The notes under the pieces were generated by a model that was not told the DNA's origin, searched no databases, and saw nothing but the letters and a program-made list of their open reading frames with translations. The position numbers were made by a program, and so were the translations under genes. Positions 45,492-54,147 of a DNA stretch of 64,000 bases are shown here, piece after piece. Each line of letters opens with the position of its first letter. Positions within the stretch are counted from its first letter, which is position 1. This DNA comes from JBCDCU01 sp039180865. GTDB lineage: Bacteria > Pseudomonadota > Alphaproteobacteria > Rhizobiales > JACESI01. The stretch spans positions 10,562 to 74,561 of the forward strand of contig JBCDCZ010000001.1 in NCBI GenBank assembly GCA_039180865.1. Direction: 5' to 3'.

Positions 45492-45773
45492 TCAAGCGGC
45501 CTCTTTACGGCCAATATCCATCAATAATTTTTCGGTTTTGGCATCCTCGATCCTATGGACAAGACGTTTAGATTCTTGTTCGTCACGGATCGTTTTTGTG
45601 ACGGTAATTGCAGACTGAACGATCATAAGTGTTGCCATGGTTAAAAATCCCTTCGTTGCGAGATCAAGTGGCAAGAAGAAGATGCCAATTCCCATCATCG
45701 CCATTGATATTCCGAAGTTTGCGATCGTGAATGTTTTCCAGGCTGCTGTATTTTGAATATTTGGTTCGGTCAT
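45492..45773 (-). CDS. YiaA/YiaB-family two-helix inner-membrane protein
   Basis: A 93-residue protein with two helices (FTIANFGISMAMMGIGIFFL and TMATLMIVQSAITVTKTI) and the family tail TIRDEQESKRLVHRIEDAKTEKLL. YiaAB proteins have no firm function; here the gene lies between pspA and aas, pointing to membrane stress. The spacing to pspA is 34 bp. Confidence 0.85.
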   Translation of the reverse strand: MTEPNIQNTAAWKTFTIANFGISMAMMGIGIFFLPLDLATKGFLTMATLMIVQSAITVTKTIRDEQESKRLVHRIEDAKTEKLLMDIGRKEAA

Positions 45774-45807
45774 TTTCGATCTCCGTTACTTGTGTGAGGT
45801 GATATTG

Positions 45808-46497
45808 CTATTTTTCAGAAGCAGTTAATCTTGATTTCAGACGAGCGAGCACATCGTCCGCACTTGTCTTGATCGCCGGACCACACCCGGCTTCGGCGAG
45901 TTTTTCAGCGACCTTTTCCGGGTCGACGGATTGCGAGAATGTGTTGAGGGCATCCTCGGTCGCATCGATATGTTGCTGACGCGCTCTGAGGCGGTTGAGT
46001 GTCTCTTCCGCCTCCACGAGGGTGCTGAGACCGGAGCCGGGAACGTCCTGACGAATACGGTGCGCTTTATCCGTCGCCGTTGCGATCCGCTGACCGCGAC
46101 GCAAGTCCTTAAGACGCGTTTCAGCCGTCAGAACGTTTGTCCGCAGGCGCTGAATTTCTTTGGAAAAAGTGGCTTGCGCTTCTTCGCTGTCTTTATGCTC
46201 GGTCTCAAGGGTTGCGATCGTCTCTGCCGCTTCCTGAGCAAGATCAGACTTGTTGGTTTCCAACGCAGCAATCGCTCGTGTCTCCAGATCTTCGATCTGT
46301 TTACGCAGGCGTTCGCAGTGCGCTTTTTCCTGTTCGTTATGGGCGATCGCGACCGCAACAGCCTTGCGCGCGGCTTCTACGGCTTTCGCCCCATCGCGCA
46401 TTTGCTGTTGAAGAATGAGCAGCGCATGTCGGTCGGTGATCTCTTCGGCGGCGTTATGACTGGCCGCTCGAAATAGCGTGAATAATTGTTTGAACAT
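45808..46497 (-). CDS. pspA: PspA/IM30-family phage-shock protein
   Basis: A 229-residue, almost fully helical protein with the PspA N-terminus (MFKQLFTLFRAASHNAAEEI) and long coiled coil (about 25-190). PspA binds damaged inner membrane and supports integrity. ATG 46497 has GGAG eight bases upstream; an upstream in-frame ATG lies inside the operator. No pspF or pspB/C is nearby; control seems to pass to the divergent TetR instead. Confidence 0.88.
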   Translation of the reverse strand: MFKQLFTLFRAASHNAAEEITDRHALLILQQQMRDGAKAVEAARKAVAVAIAHNEQEKAHCERLRKQIEDLETRAIAALETNKSDLAQEAAETIATLETEHKDSEEAQATFSKEIQRLRTNVLTAETRLKDLRRGQRIATATDKAHRIRQDVPGSGLSTLVEAEETLNRLRARQQHIDATEDALNTFSQSVDPEKVAEKLAEAGCGPAIKTSADDVLARLKSRLTASEK

Positions 46498-46513
46498 TGC
46501 CGATACTCCATTT

Positions 46514-46528
46514 GTGAACATTGTTCAC
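46514..46528. promoter_or_regulatory. TetR operator next to pspA
   Basis: GTGAACATTGTTCAC is a perfect 15-bp palindrome (7+1+7), 17 bp upstream of the pspA start. Confidence 0.75.
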
Positions 46529-46568
46529 GATTGAATTTACGCAAATCCTCGCTATAGTCAAGAATAAA

Positions 46569-46583
46569 ATGAACATTGTTCAC
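46569..46583. promoter_or_regulatory. TetR operator next to the tetR gene
   Basis: ATGAACATTGTTCAC is the same palindrome with one end base changed, 55 bp from the first copy and 20 bp before the tetR start. Two copies between divergent genes are typical of autoregulated TetR loci. Confidence 0.75.
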
Positions 46584-46602
46584 GAAATGGAGGCGTTGGT
46601 TA

Positions 46603-47184
46603 ATGGCAGGAAAACGGGAAGCGCTTCGGCAGGATCTGACAAACCGTCTCATCGAAGCGGCCACAAACAGGATCACCACGTCCGGACTGAACGCGCTACG
46701 GGCACGGCAGATAGCGGAAGATGCGAAGTGTGCTCTTGGAACGATCTACAAGTGCTTTGCCGATTTCGACGACCTGATATTGCACGTGAATTCAAGAACG
46801 CTGGCCGCCCTTGGCGCAGCGCTCAAAAAAGCAATGTCCGAAAGTGGTGAAGGCGAAACACCGCTAGAGGTGTTAGCTGTCGCTTATATGCGCTTTGCGA
46901 AGGAGAACACGCATCTTTGGGCCGCGCTCTTCGAACATCGGATGCCGCAGAATGTGCCCGTTCCCGATTGGCATCTCGAAGAGCACGGCGCCTTATTTGA
47001 TGACCTCTCGAGCATCATTTCCGGAAGCGCAGAGGGACTATCAGAAGAAGAGGCGAATGTGCGTGCCCGCACTTATTTCTCGGCAATCCACGGCATAGTC
47101 TCAATCAGCCTCCAGGACCGTTTTGTCGGTGTCCCTTTGGAAAGGCTGGAAAACGAAGTGCGCACATTTGCACGCGCGCTTTGA
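46603..47184 (+). CDS. TetR-family transcriptional regulator
   Basis: A 193-residue regulator with an N-terminal helix-turn-helix (LRARQIAEDAKCALGTIYKC, about 30-50) and a helical ligand domain of the WHG type. It is divergent from pspA-yiaAB-aas, with two palindromic operators in between, so it probably represses that operon and itself. The inducer could be a fatty acid or lysolipid, given the aas gene; that is inference. ATG 46603 has GGAGG upstream; the frame could start at 46576 inside the operator. Confidence 0.9.
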   Translation: MAGKREALRQDLTNRLIEAATNRITTSGLNALRARQIAEDAKCALGTIYKCFADFDDLILHVNSRTLAALGAALKKAMSESGEGETPLEVLAVAYMRFAKENTHLWAALFEHRMPQNVPVPDWHLEEHGALFDDLSSIISGSAEGLSEEEANVRARTYFSAIHGIVSISLQDRFVGVPLERLENEVRTFARAL

Positions 47185-47225
47185 CCCTTCCCCGTAACGG
47201 CCATTGAACCAGCAGCTGAAAGCCC

Positions 47226-48875
47226 ATGTCACCCATCAAGCGAAGCCTCCTTGCGGTTGCATTCATCATCGTTCTCGCAGCAAGCGCCGCATGGTTCTTT
47301 TCAGTCCACGAAACCCCATCGCTCACCAGAGCAAACAATATTGACGCGCTCGAAGGACCGGCCCGTGGCGGGGCAGTCTTTGAAGGCGCTGCCTTTGGCG
47401 GCATCAGCATGACGGCCCTTGAAACCCATGCTGTTCCATGGCGGCTTGTCGCAGCGGCTCTCGTTCTTGATGAGAATGCGCGCAATCCAGACGCCGAGGT
47501 TTCACAAGAAACACTCAATAGCATTCTTGCGCAGTTTGGCTTTCTGGTTGGGGCGACGCCCGTTAATCGGCCCGCCATTGTCTCACCATCGGAGAGCATC
47601 CTTCCACTTGGATTCACATACGGAAATCTCTCTCCGATCGGTGGGGCAAACATCTTGGCAGCCAATCTTGGATGTGCCGCCTGCCATGCCGGGGTTACTT
47701 ATGATGAAAATGGTCGACCGCAACCGGATCGTGCCTGGCTGGGCATGCCGAACACATCGATCAATCTTGAAGCCTATGTCGCGTCGGTTTTCGAAGTGCT
47801 GGTCAGGCGAACGGAAGACACGGAAAAGCTCCTTATCACCGTTGGCGATCTCTTCCCGGAAATGGATGTCCGTGAAGCCCTCACCCTTCGATTCTTTGTC
47901 CTGCCGATCGTCAAAGATCGGCTTGCAGAACTATCGGAGGTGCGGGCACCCCTGCCCTTTCCGAATGGCGTTCCAGGAAGCACGAATGGTGTAGCGGCCC
48001 TCAAATGGGCGTTGGGAACACCGCTTCTTGGCGACGGCCCTGACGATAACGGTATCGTATCGATCCCCGATCTCGGCCACCGGTCATGGCGGACAAGCCT
48101 CCTCGCAGACGGCGCTTATGCCCCTGTTGGAAAGAACCGCCAGCGTCCCATAGACAAAGAAGAAGTGACCAAAGGCCATCTTAACGATCTTGCAGCGATT
48201 ACGACATTCTTCACGGTGCCAAGCATGGGCGTGGACTCCGGCACGGCGATTAATCATCTCGACAAGGCAACGGCGATTTTCGACTTTATCGAAAACGCTT
48301 ACGCGCCGCAGGCATTTCCGGGTCCAATCGATAAACTGGCTGCACAACGAGGTGCCCGTAGCTACAGCGAGACCTGTTCGGAATGCCACGGCACCTACGA
48401 ATGGCAGGGCGAACAACCGATCCTTACGCTTTTCCCAAACTGGCTAGGTGATGTCGGAACCGATCCGCTACGCGCGCAGGCTTTCACTCCGAAACTGGCA
48501 GATGCGATTGGAAAAACATCGCACAAGGACGTCCTGAGCGCCGTCTCAACCGGCAAATACGCAGCACCGCCGCTTACCGGTATCTGGGCTTCCGCGCCTT
48601 ACCTTCACAACGGGTCGATTCCGACTATTCAAACGCTCCTCAACCCGAACCTTCGAACTACCCGCTTTCAGGTCGGCGGTCATGCAATCGACTTTCAACA
48701 TCTTGGGATCGCACTTCAGACAAACGGCGCTTATCCGGATGGCTACGAGCCGTTTTCAGACCCTATCTGGTTTGACACGTCAATTGCGGGCTTTGGCAAC
48801 GATGGTCATAAGTTCGGAAGCGATTTGAGTGACGATGAAAAACGCGATCTCATCGAATTCCTGAAGCTCTTGTAA
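47226..48875 (+). CDS. Di-haem cytochrome c protein, RoxA/MauG-like C-terminus
   Basis: A 549-residue exported protein with an N-terminal helix (about 6-26) and two c-type haem sites: CAACH near residue 156 and CSECH near residue 386. The segment PPLTGIWASAPYLHNGSIPT is a hallmark of the cytochrome c peroxidase/MauG/RoxA group. It probably carries out a periplasmic oxidation, but the substrate is unknown. It follows tetR by 41 bp and is convergent with the nitroreductase operon (6 bp gap). Confidence 0.85.
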   Translation: MSPIKRSLLAVAFIIVLAASAAWFFSVHETPSLTRANNIDALEGPARGGAVFEGAAFGGISMTALETHAVPWRLVAAALVLDENARNPDAEVSQETLNSILAQFGFLVGATPVNRPAIVSPSESILPLGFTYGNLSPIGGANILAANLGCAACHAGVTYDENGRPQPDRAWLGMPNTSINLEAYVASVFEVLVRRTEDTEKLLITVGDLFPEMDVREALTLRFFVLPIVKDRLAELSEVRAPLPFPNGVPGSTNGVAALKWALGTPLLGDGPDDNGIVSIPDLGHRSWRTSLLADGAYAPVGKNRQRPIDKEEVTKGHLNDLAAITTFFTVPSMGVDSGTAINHLDKATAIFDFIENAYAPQAFPGPIDKLAAQRGARSYSETCSECHGTYEWQGEQPILTLFPNWLGDVGTDPLRAQAFTPKLADAIGKTSHKDVLSAVSTGKYAAPPLTGIWASAPYLHNGSIPTIQTLLNPNLRTTRFQVGGHAIDFQHLGIALQTNGAYPDGYEPFSDPIWFDTSIAGFGNDGHKFGSDLSDDEKRDLIEFLKLL

Positions 48876-48881
48876 TCTGCT

Positions 48882-49886
48882 TCACACAGCATCCGATATG
48901 ATGATGTGCTCGAGGGGCAGGCGCGCCCTCGCCGTGGTTTTATGTTTTGCTGCATGACTTACGAGCGGCTTTCCGAAAACGAAGGCTGTCAGGAGTTTTC
49001 GGTCGGAGGAAAGGCCCGCCTTTTTGTGAAGGACCGCACACGTTTCGGTGTCGTCGGTCAGCGCTGCCACGACCTGCGAAGAAAAACCTGCCTTTTCGAT
49101 TTCGAGCCAATGGCGATAAAAGTGCCTGCCGCTATCAAGCGGTGTTTCCTCGACTGGTCTATGCACAAGAAGGAAACCAGCAGCGCGGGAATATCGCTTC
49201 GCCTCCGATACTAAAAAACCGGCGAGCCCAAGCTTGTGCAAGACGCCGAAGGTGCTGCCAAGGACGATGGAAGCTGCAAGGGCTTCAAATCCGCTCATAT
49301 GCATTGCTTTGGCATTGAGACCATCGCGGGACCAATGCGGATGAACGGGTTTAAACCGCATCCATGAGACCAGCTCTTCCCGAAAATCAGCATCGGCCAT
49401 AAATCTCAGGCTCGCGTCATCGGCGAGGCAACCAATCTGCCGGACGTTGTCTTCACGCGCAAAGACTGTGCAGGACGAACCGCCGATTGAAACAGCCCGC
49501 TCACGATCTACATCCGTCGCCGTTTCAAATGGCCCGCGCCAGGAACGGCGGCTTTCGATAAAAGCTGCGAGATCGTCAGCCTCGCCACCGGAGCTAAAGT
49601 GCAAGGCGCCAAGGCGTTGATACGCGCCGCTCTCTGTAAGAGTCGTTTCAGTCTCAAATCGCGTCGAGAACCCTTGTCGCGACGCCGCAATCGCGGCGCC
49701 CTCGAGACAAGCGCCAACGCTGATCATCACATCGCGGTCAGTCGGGTCGCCATGCGGAAGGCGAACGCTTCGGTCCCGCATGAGGATAAGGCGGTCATTA
49801 TCAAACGCCCAACGAACCGGCTGTATGTTGTGAACGCTCGGTGCAAGACTGGCTTCCGCAACAATCGAGTTGAGATCGGGTTTCAT
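48882..49886 (-). CDS. Acg-type nitroreductase-family flavoprotein
   Basis: A 334-residue protein with the Acg-like signature SLAPSVHNIQPVRW near the N-terminus and a second half with KHSGRHFYRHWLEIEKAG-type sequence. Acg proteins are divergent nitroreductase-fold FMN binders of unclear activity. The ATG at 49886 is one base from the upstream stop, so it is the fifth gene of a tightly coupled operon with an E1-like protein and two acyltransferase-like proteins. In mycobacteria an E1 domain and an Acg domain are fused in one protein, which supports a joint function. Confidence 0.8.
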   Translation of the reverse strand: MKPDLNSIVAEASLAPSVHNIQPVRWAFDNDRLILMRDRSVRLPHGDPTDRDVMISVGACLEGAAIAASRQGFSTRFETETTLTESGAYQRLGALHFSSGGEADDLAAFIESRRSWRGPFETATDVDRERAVSIGGSSCTVFAREDNVRQIGCLADDASLRFMADADFREELVSWMRFKPVHPHWSRDGLNAKAMHMSGFEALAASIVLGSTFGVLHKLGLAGFLVSEAKRYSRAAGFLLVHRPVEETPLDSGRHFYRHWLEIEKAGFSSQVVAALTDDTETCAVLHKKAGLSSDRKLLTAFVFGKPLVSHAAKHKTTARARLPLEHIIISDAV

Positions 49887-49887
49887 C

Positions 49888-50976
49888 TCACAGCGCCTTT
49901 TTGAAGAGGTGCAGCCGATGAAGTGGCTTCGCACCAAGTTTTTCCGCCTGGCGAAGGCTTGCCGCATTGATATCAGCAATCCACGTTAAACCGAGCTCCC
50001 GATACCCGGCGTTACGCAGCGCTTGAAGGGTGTGATCAAGCATCGCTCCCATAATGCCAAGTCCATGGCATTTTCGAGCCACCGAATAAAAAATGATCAC
50101 CGCCCGCTTCCGGTTCAGCCGATAGCGCAAAAAGTGAAAGGGTGTCAGAAGACCGAAACGGGATTTCGTTGACCGTAAAAATCCATTGAGATCAGGGATG
50201 CAGATTACGACACCAACGGGCTCGTTGTCGCACAGAAGAACACTGGACAACCGCGGATCCAGGATCGTCATCATCTCGCCAGCCTGAAAGACAAAGTCCT
50301 CGTTCGACAAGGCGACAAACATCGGATTGTCGGCGAACCCGTCATTGAGCACGAGCCGCGCATCTTCCATACGCGCCGGAAAGCTTTTCTTTTCAATGGG
50401 CGCAAACGAATAAGAGGCGTCCGATGGCAATGTCTTTCCGGTAGGCATCGCGGACGCAAGATCAAGCGCGAACGTTGTCATCGGGAAGTATGCTTCAAAC
50501 CCGTTCGCTTCCAGAAGGCGCGGAATATGCGCGGGGTTTTGCACCATATCCGTGAAGCCCTGACGGTTGAAACCGTCGGTCTGAACACCGCATTGCTGCA
50601 TCGCCGTCAGATTGAAATTCCCGCAAAGCATGTCGAAACCGCGCGCCCTCGCCCATTGGGATGCCGCCTCGAGCAAAGCCCCTGCGACCTCTCCATTGTC
50701 TTCGCAATCGAAGAAACCGAAGCTTGCCTGATTGGTCTTGTACAAAGCGTTCGAGGCCGCATGATTGTGGACCACGATCCGGCCCGTCGGACGACCGTTT
50801 CTAATAGCCGTAAAATACGTGAAATTCTCGTCGGATGGGAAAAGCGGGTTCACACCCGATGAAAGCATGCGCTTAAGGTCTGACCGCATCGGCGAGACAT
50901 AGGGCTCGCTTGAAGGATAAGCGGCGAACGGAACCTCAAAGAAGTCGTCAAAAGTTCGCTCTCTGATTTCGACCAT
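49888..50976 (-). CDS. GNAT-like N-acyltransferase
   Basis: A 362-residue protein whose C-terminal part (about 195-362) has a GNAT-like core: LLCDNEPVGVVICIPDLNG, then YSVARKCHGLGIMGAMLDHT (acetyl-CoA loop) and LGLTWIADINAASLRQAEKLG. The N-terminal half (TFDDFFEVPFAAYPSSEPYV) is of the type seen in FemAB-like/N-acyltransferases with tandem GNAT folds. Start and stop overlap its neighbours. Substrate unknown. Confidence 0.8.
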   Translation of the reverse strand: MVEIRERTFDDFFEVPFAAYPSSEPYVSPMRSDLKRMLSSGVNPLFPSDENFTYFTAIRNGRPTGRIVVHNHAASNALYKTNQASFGFFDCEDNGEVAGALLEAASQWARARGFDMLCGNFNLTAMQQCGVQTDGFNRQGFTDMVQNPAHIPRLLEANGFEAYFPMTTFALDLASAMPTGKTLPSDASYSFAPIEKKSFPARMEDARLVLNDGFADNPMFVALSNEDFVFQAGEMMTILDPRLSSVLLCDNEPVGVVICIPDLNGFLRSTKSRFGLLTPFHFLRYRLNRKRAVIIFYSVARKCHGLGIMGAMLDHTLQALRNAGYRELGLTWIADINAASLRQAEKLGAKPLHRLHLFKKAL

Positions 50977-52169
50977 CAGACAGCCTCCGCCTTCGACATG
51001 ATGTGAGACAGGCGCTGAACGACCGCGAGTTCGAGTTCAGCCCCGGGCGCATTTGCAATCGATGGCAGACTCAAAAGAACGATCCTCAGCGGATCTTCAG
51101 AGGCAAGCATCGCATGGGTTGCACCATACCGTTCGAAGAGCCAGGCAAGCTCCTCGTCGAGCAGTTCCTCTTTTAGATCAGTTCGATCCCCAGCCCTGAG
51201 GATCCTTTTGGTTTTCAAATGCGTTTTGAGACCCGCGCCGAAGTCATCAAGATCTGCTTCCTCAAGAATGAGTGCGCCGGAGACCAACGGATGATCCTGA
51301 AGCCCGGTTAAAAATTCAATATGAGACTGCGGCGATGAATTTGCGATGTATGAGAGGAGGGTCGCCCGCTCCCCTTCCCGTTGCAAGGACCGCGCTTCTG
51401 TGAAGACCTGAAGGAGGAGCCCGGTACAAAGAATAATCGCCGCCGCCTGAACGGATTGTGTGAAGCTCAGGTCGGCCAGAAAGGAGATCGCACTCACCGC
51501 GACACAGACACTGACCGCGATGAGAGCAAAGTTCCCGAGAATATGAAACGTGTTGGTGCGAAGCCGATCAACGCTGAGCGACAACCAGCACAGAAACAGG
51601 ATCGCGACCCCAGAAAGACGGGCAGGTGAGTCGATCAGCGCGCTTCTGAAATCGGTGATCGCAAACGGAATAATGAGAAGAAGCGACCAGGCAAGCCGGT
51701 CGATAATGCGGTTCTCCGCCGTGGTGAGATCTGAGCGATCCCGGCCAATCACCCAGACCCCGATCAGGATAATCGAAACGATCTGGAAGGCGAGAAGACC
51801 TTGCCAGGGAATCGGACCATCAAACAGCGGCGCAAACGGTGCGAAAAGAATGAAAACCGCCACACCGGCTACGATACCGATTTTCAAGAGATGATGCGCA
51901 TGGCGGCGCATCAGACCTTCGCAGAGGATAAGCATGGCAAGCGGTATAAGCGCTGCTGCGATCACGTTGATCACGACAAAATGGGCGTAACCGGTTGTCC
52001 AGAAAAACACGCGCGATGCGAGCATGGCGACGAGGACGGAAATCGCAAAACTATAGCGCTGTGCTATCCACGGCATCCGGCTCGAACGCTTGATGCTCAA
52101 GCGGAGGATGAGCAAACCCGCAATCGCTGCAATAGAGACAAAACTGTCCGCAACCAGCGTCGCACCCAT
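50976..52169 (-). CDS. Multi-pass membrane protein with degenerate cytoplasmic tail, unassigned
   Basis: A 397-residue protein with about eight membrane helices (residues 5-275) followed by a soluble tail of about 120 residues (EARSLQREGERATLLSYIAN onwards). The layout recalls membrane sensor halves of histidine kinases followed by a GAF-like domain, but no kinase domain is present. It sits in the middle of the E1/acyltransferase/nitroreductase operon, three bases after the E1-like gene and overlapping the next by the TGATG arrangement. It may be a sensor or exporter for the product; not recognised. Confidence 0.7.
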   Translation of the reverse strand: MGATLVADSFVSIAAIAGLLILRLSIKRSSRMPWIAQRYSFAISVLVAMLASRVFFWTTGYAHFVVINVIAAALIPLAMLILCEGLMRRHAHHLLKIGIVAGVAVFILFAPFAPLFDGPIPWQGLLAFQIVSIILIGVWVIGRDRSDLTTAENRIIDRLAWSLLLIIPFAITDFRSALIDSPARLSGVAILFLCWLSLSVDRLRTNTFHILGNFALIAVSVCVAVSAISFLADLSFTQSVQAAAIILCTGLLLQVFTEARSLQREGERATLLSYIANSSPQSHIEFLTGLQDHPLVSGALILEEADLDDFGAGLKTHLKTKRILRAGDRTDLKEELLDEELAWLFERYGATHAMLASEDPLRIVLLSLPSIANAPGAELELAVVQRLSHIMSKAEAV

Positions 52170-52172
52170 TGC

Positions 52173-53048
52173 TCAGCCCGCCATCATATTTTTCAGGAAA
52201 CGGCGGACAAGAGGACGTGCGATCGCCGCAAGGACAGCATTTTGCGGTCGCTCGACGCGCCCCTTATAGGGATTGAAGAACCACCCGCGATAATCGGCAC
52301 CGTGGTGTCTCCCGAGAATGCCGTTAATTGCTTCATAAGCCATCAGCATACCAGTGGTCAGCACCATCGGCGCAAACGACATACGACTGCGTTTTCCAGC
52401 CGCCACCTCGCCTGCGAGATCAAGATCGATGTAGTGACGCGATGAGGAATGCAGGATCACGTATTCGGCTTCACGCAGGAACGCTTCGCTCCGTTTCTCG
52501 TCATCCAACCGGTTCCACTCAGTGCCGAGCGTCGGGTAATTGAGCCGCTCTTCAGGGGACGGGTCGGTCGGGCCCGTTACATAGATTGAGGGGAGCGGCG
52601 AGGCATAGGCATCGATCACGGCCTTCTTCAAATTGCGCGCAGTCCGGTAGAGAAGGAGCGATGCCCCGAGATCGTCGGTTCCATTGACAACAATAGCACT
52701 CTGATCGATCGCGGCACTGACATGATCAGGCCATTCGGAGCGAAAAACCGTGATCTCGATGTCGGGGTTGATCGTGCGACAGATCTCGGCCGTTGCTTCC
52801 GCCTTATGCTTGCCAATCGTCTCGGCGAAAGCAAATGCCTGACGATTGAGATTCGAGACTTCGAATTCGTCGATATCAGCAAGGATCAAATGGCCGATTC
52901 CGGCACGGGCGAGCGCAAAAACACTGGCACCGCCCATACCCCCGGTCCCGCATACGAAAACACAGGAATTGCGAAGGGTTTGCTGTTCGGTCTCAGTGAC
53001 AAAACCCAGATTTCGTGTCGTGAATTCTTCATAGGTGAATGCAGTCAT
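52173..53048 (-). CDS. E1/ThiF-like adenylating enzyme without catalytic cysteine
   Basis: A 291-residue protein with the ThiF/MoeB/E1 nucleotide-binding fold: VFVCGTGGMGGASVFALARA (about 28-47) and ADIDEFEVSNLNRQ with the Asn-Arg-Gln motif, then KHKAEATAEICRTINPDIEI. E1-like enzymes adenylate a C-terminal carboxylate. All three cysteines lie in the first third; the zinc CxxC pairs and the downstream catalytic cysteine are absent. That suggests adenylation followed by transfer to an amine, as in MccB-type enzymes, rather than thioester chemistry; this is inference. It overlaps the upstream gene by ATGA. Confidence 0.88.
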   Translation of the reverse strand: MTAFTYEEFTTRNLGFVTETEQQTLRNSCVFVCGTGGMGGASVFALARAGIGHLILADIDEFEVSNLNRQAFAFAETIGKHKAEATAEICRTINPDIEITVFRSEWPDHVSAAIDQSAIVVNGTDDLGASLLLYRTARNLKKAVIDAYASPLPSIYVTGPTDPSPEERLNYPTLGTEWNRLDDEKRSEAFLREAEYVILHSSSRHYIDLDLAGEVAAGKRSRMSFAPMVLTTGMLMAYEAINGILGRHHGADYRGWFFNPYKGRVERPQNAVLAAIARPLVRRFLKNMMAG

Positions 53049-53995
53049 GAGAGGCGCCCCCGCAGATCGCCCCAGGATCGGGAGGCGTCAAACCAATAGA
53101 CAATGGGAAGTGCGACACGCTGCAGGAAAACGAAAGCGCCCGCAAAGAGCAAGGTCAGAAATGAACCGGGCGGGACGGATTTCTGTAAATACGTCCGTGC
53201 CGCATTGAGATCGATTTCACCAAGCTGCAGCACGTCATCGCCACGATCATAATCAAGGGTATCTTCGCAAAACCGGTTGTAGATCTCGTCTCTGTGTTTC
53301 TGGGCTTCATTGAAGCTTTTTTTCAAATCATCCGATCCGCCGGTATAGGCATTGGTGATCACGAAACGATCCTCATCAAATCCAGCATCGGAGCCGACAC
53401 CGAACACATGACGGTGATCGCGCATGATACGCCTTGCCAGAAGAAGATGCGTCAGGCTGAGCCGATTGCGGCACTCCGGCATCGGATAAACATTCGAGAA
53501 CGTCTCAGAGACCATTCCAACAACAGCGGGCACCTGGGTGACATTGGATACCCAGACCGGGCGAAACCCGTTACGCACGAAGATCAGGATGCAGGTTAAA
53601 CCATAAAGGACCCAGGAAAGCCCGCGCGAACGCACATTCGGATCGACCATAACCAGGCCGAGGTGCAGCACGGTTTTCGGTTCCTGCCCGTACTCGACCT
53701 CCATGACAGCAAGAGCATTGAAGGCGATGGGCTGACCGGTTTCGCGATCACGAACAAGCGTAATGACGGTTCGCTCCAGCGCTTCCTGATCTTCGGAGAA
53801 GACGCCGTAGGTTAAAGCGCCCCGTGCGATCGTTTTCGACGCGACATCAATGAGATCTTTCCGCAGGGCCGCAAGATCCTCTTCATCCATCCAGAGGGCT
53901 GGCCGCTCGAGAATCCGCGTTTCAAACCCGTCCGAGGTATTGAAGCGAAGATCCATGTGATCTTTGGATAGGGATTGTCTCAACGCAGCAAACAT
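53045..53995 (-). CDS. GNAT-like acyltransferase with C-terminal hydrophobic tail, first gene of the operon
   Basis: A 316-residue protein. The N-terminal 200 residues look like a GNAT fold (GQPIAFNALAVMEVEYGQEP, then LHLGLVMVDPNVRSRGLSWV, a possible acetyl-CoA loop). The C-terminus holds a hydrophobic hairpin (GSFLTLLFAGAFVFLQRVAL) that may attach it to the membrane. The first codon is uncertain (53995 or an internal ATG at 53956). It starts a five-gene operon with the E1-like enzyme. No substrate can be named. Confidence 0.7.
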   Translation of the reverse strand: MFAALRQSLSKDHMDLRFNTSDGFETRILERPALWMDEEDLAALRKDLIDVASKTIARGALTYGVFSEDQEALERTVITLVRDRETGQPIAFNALAVMEVEYGQEPKTVLHLGLVMVDPNVRSRGLSWVLYGLTCILIFVRNGFRPVWVSNVTQVPAVVGMVSETFSNVYPMPECRNRLSLTHLLLARRIMRDHRHVFGVGSDAGFDEDRFVITNAYTGGSDDLKKSFNEAQKHRDEIYNRFCEDTLDYDRGDDVLQLGEIDLNAARTYLQKSVPPGSFLTLLFAGAFVFLQRVALPIVYWFDASRSWGDLRGRLS

Positions 53996-54147
53996 TTGTC
54001 TGGTTTAAAAGAGTTTTGTTGCGGATCGGTAAAATTGACTTTGCCGGATTACCGGCAAACGCAGCCCGGTCCTAATCAGCATATTGCAGACCAAACCCGG
54101 GCGCCGATAGTGTCTGACGAGCGGCAATATAAGAAATGGAGGTCAGA

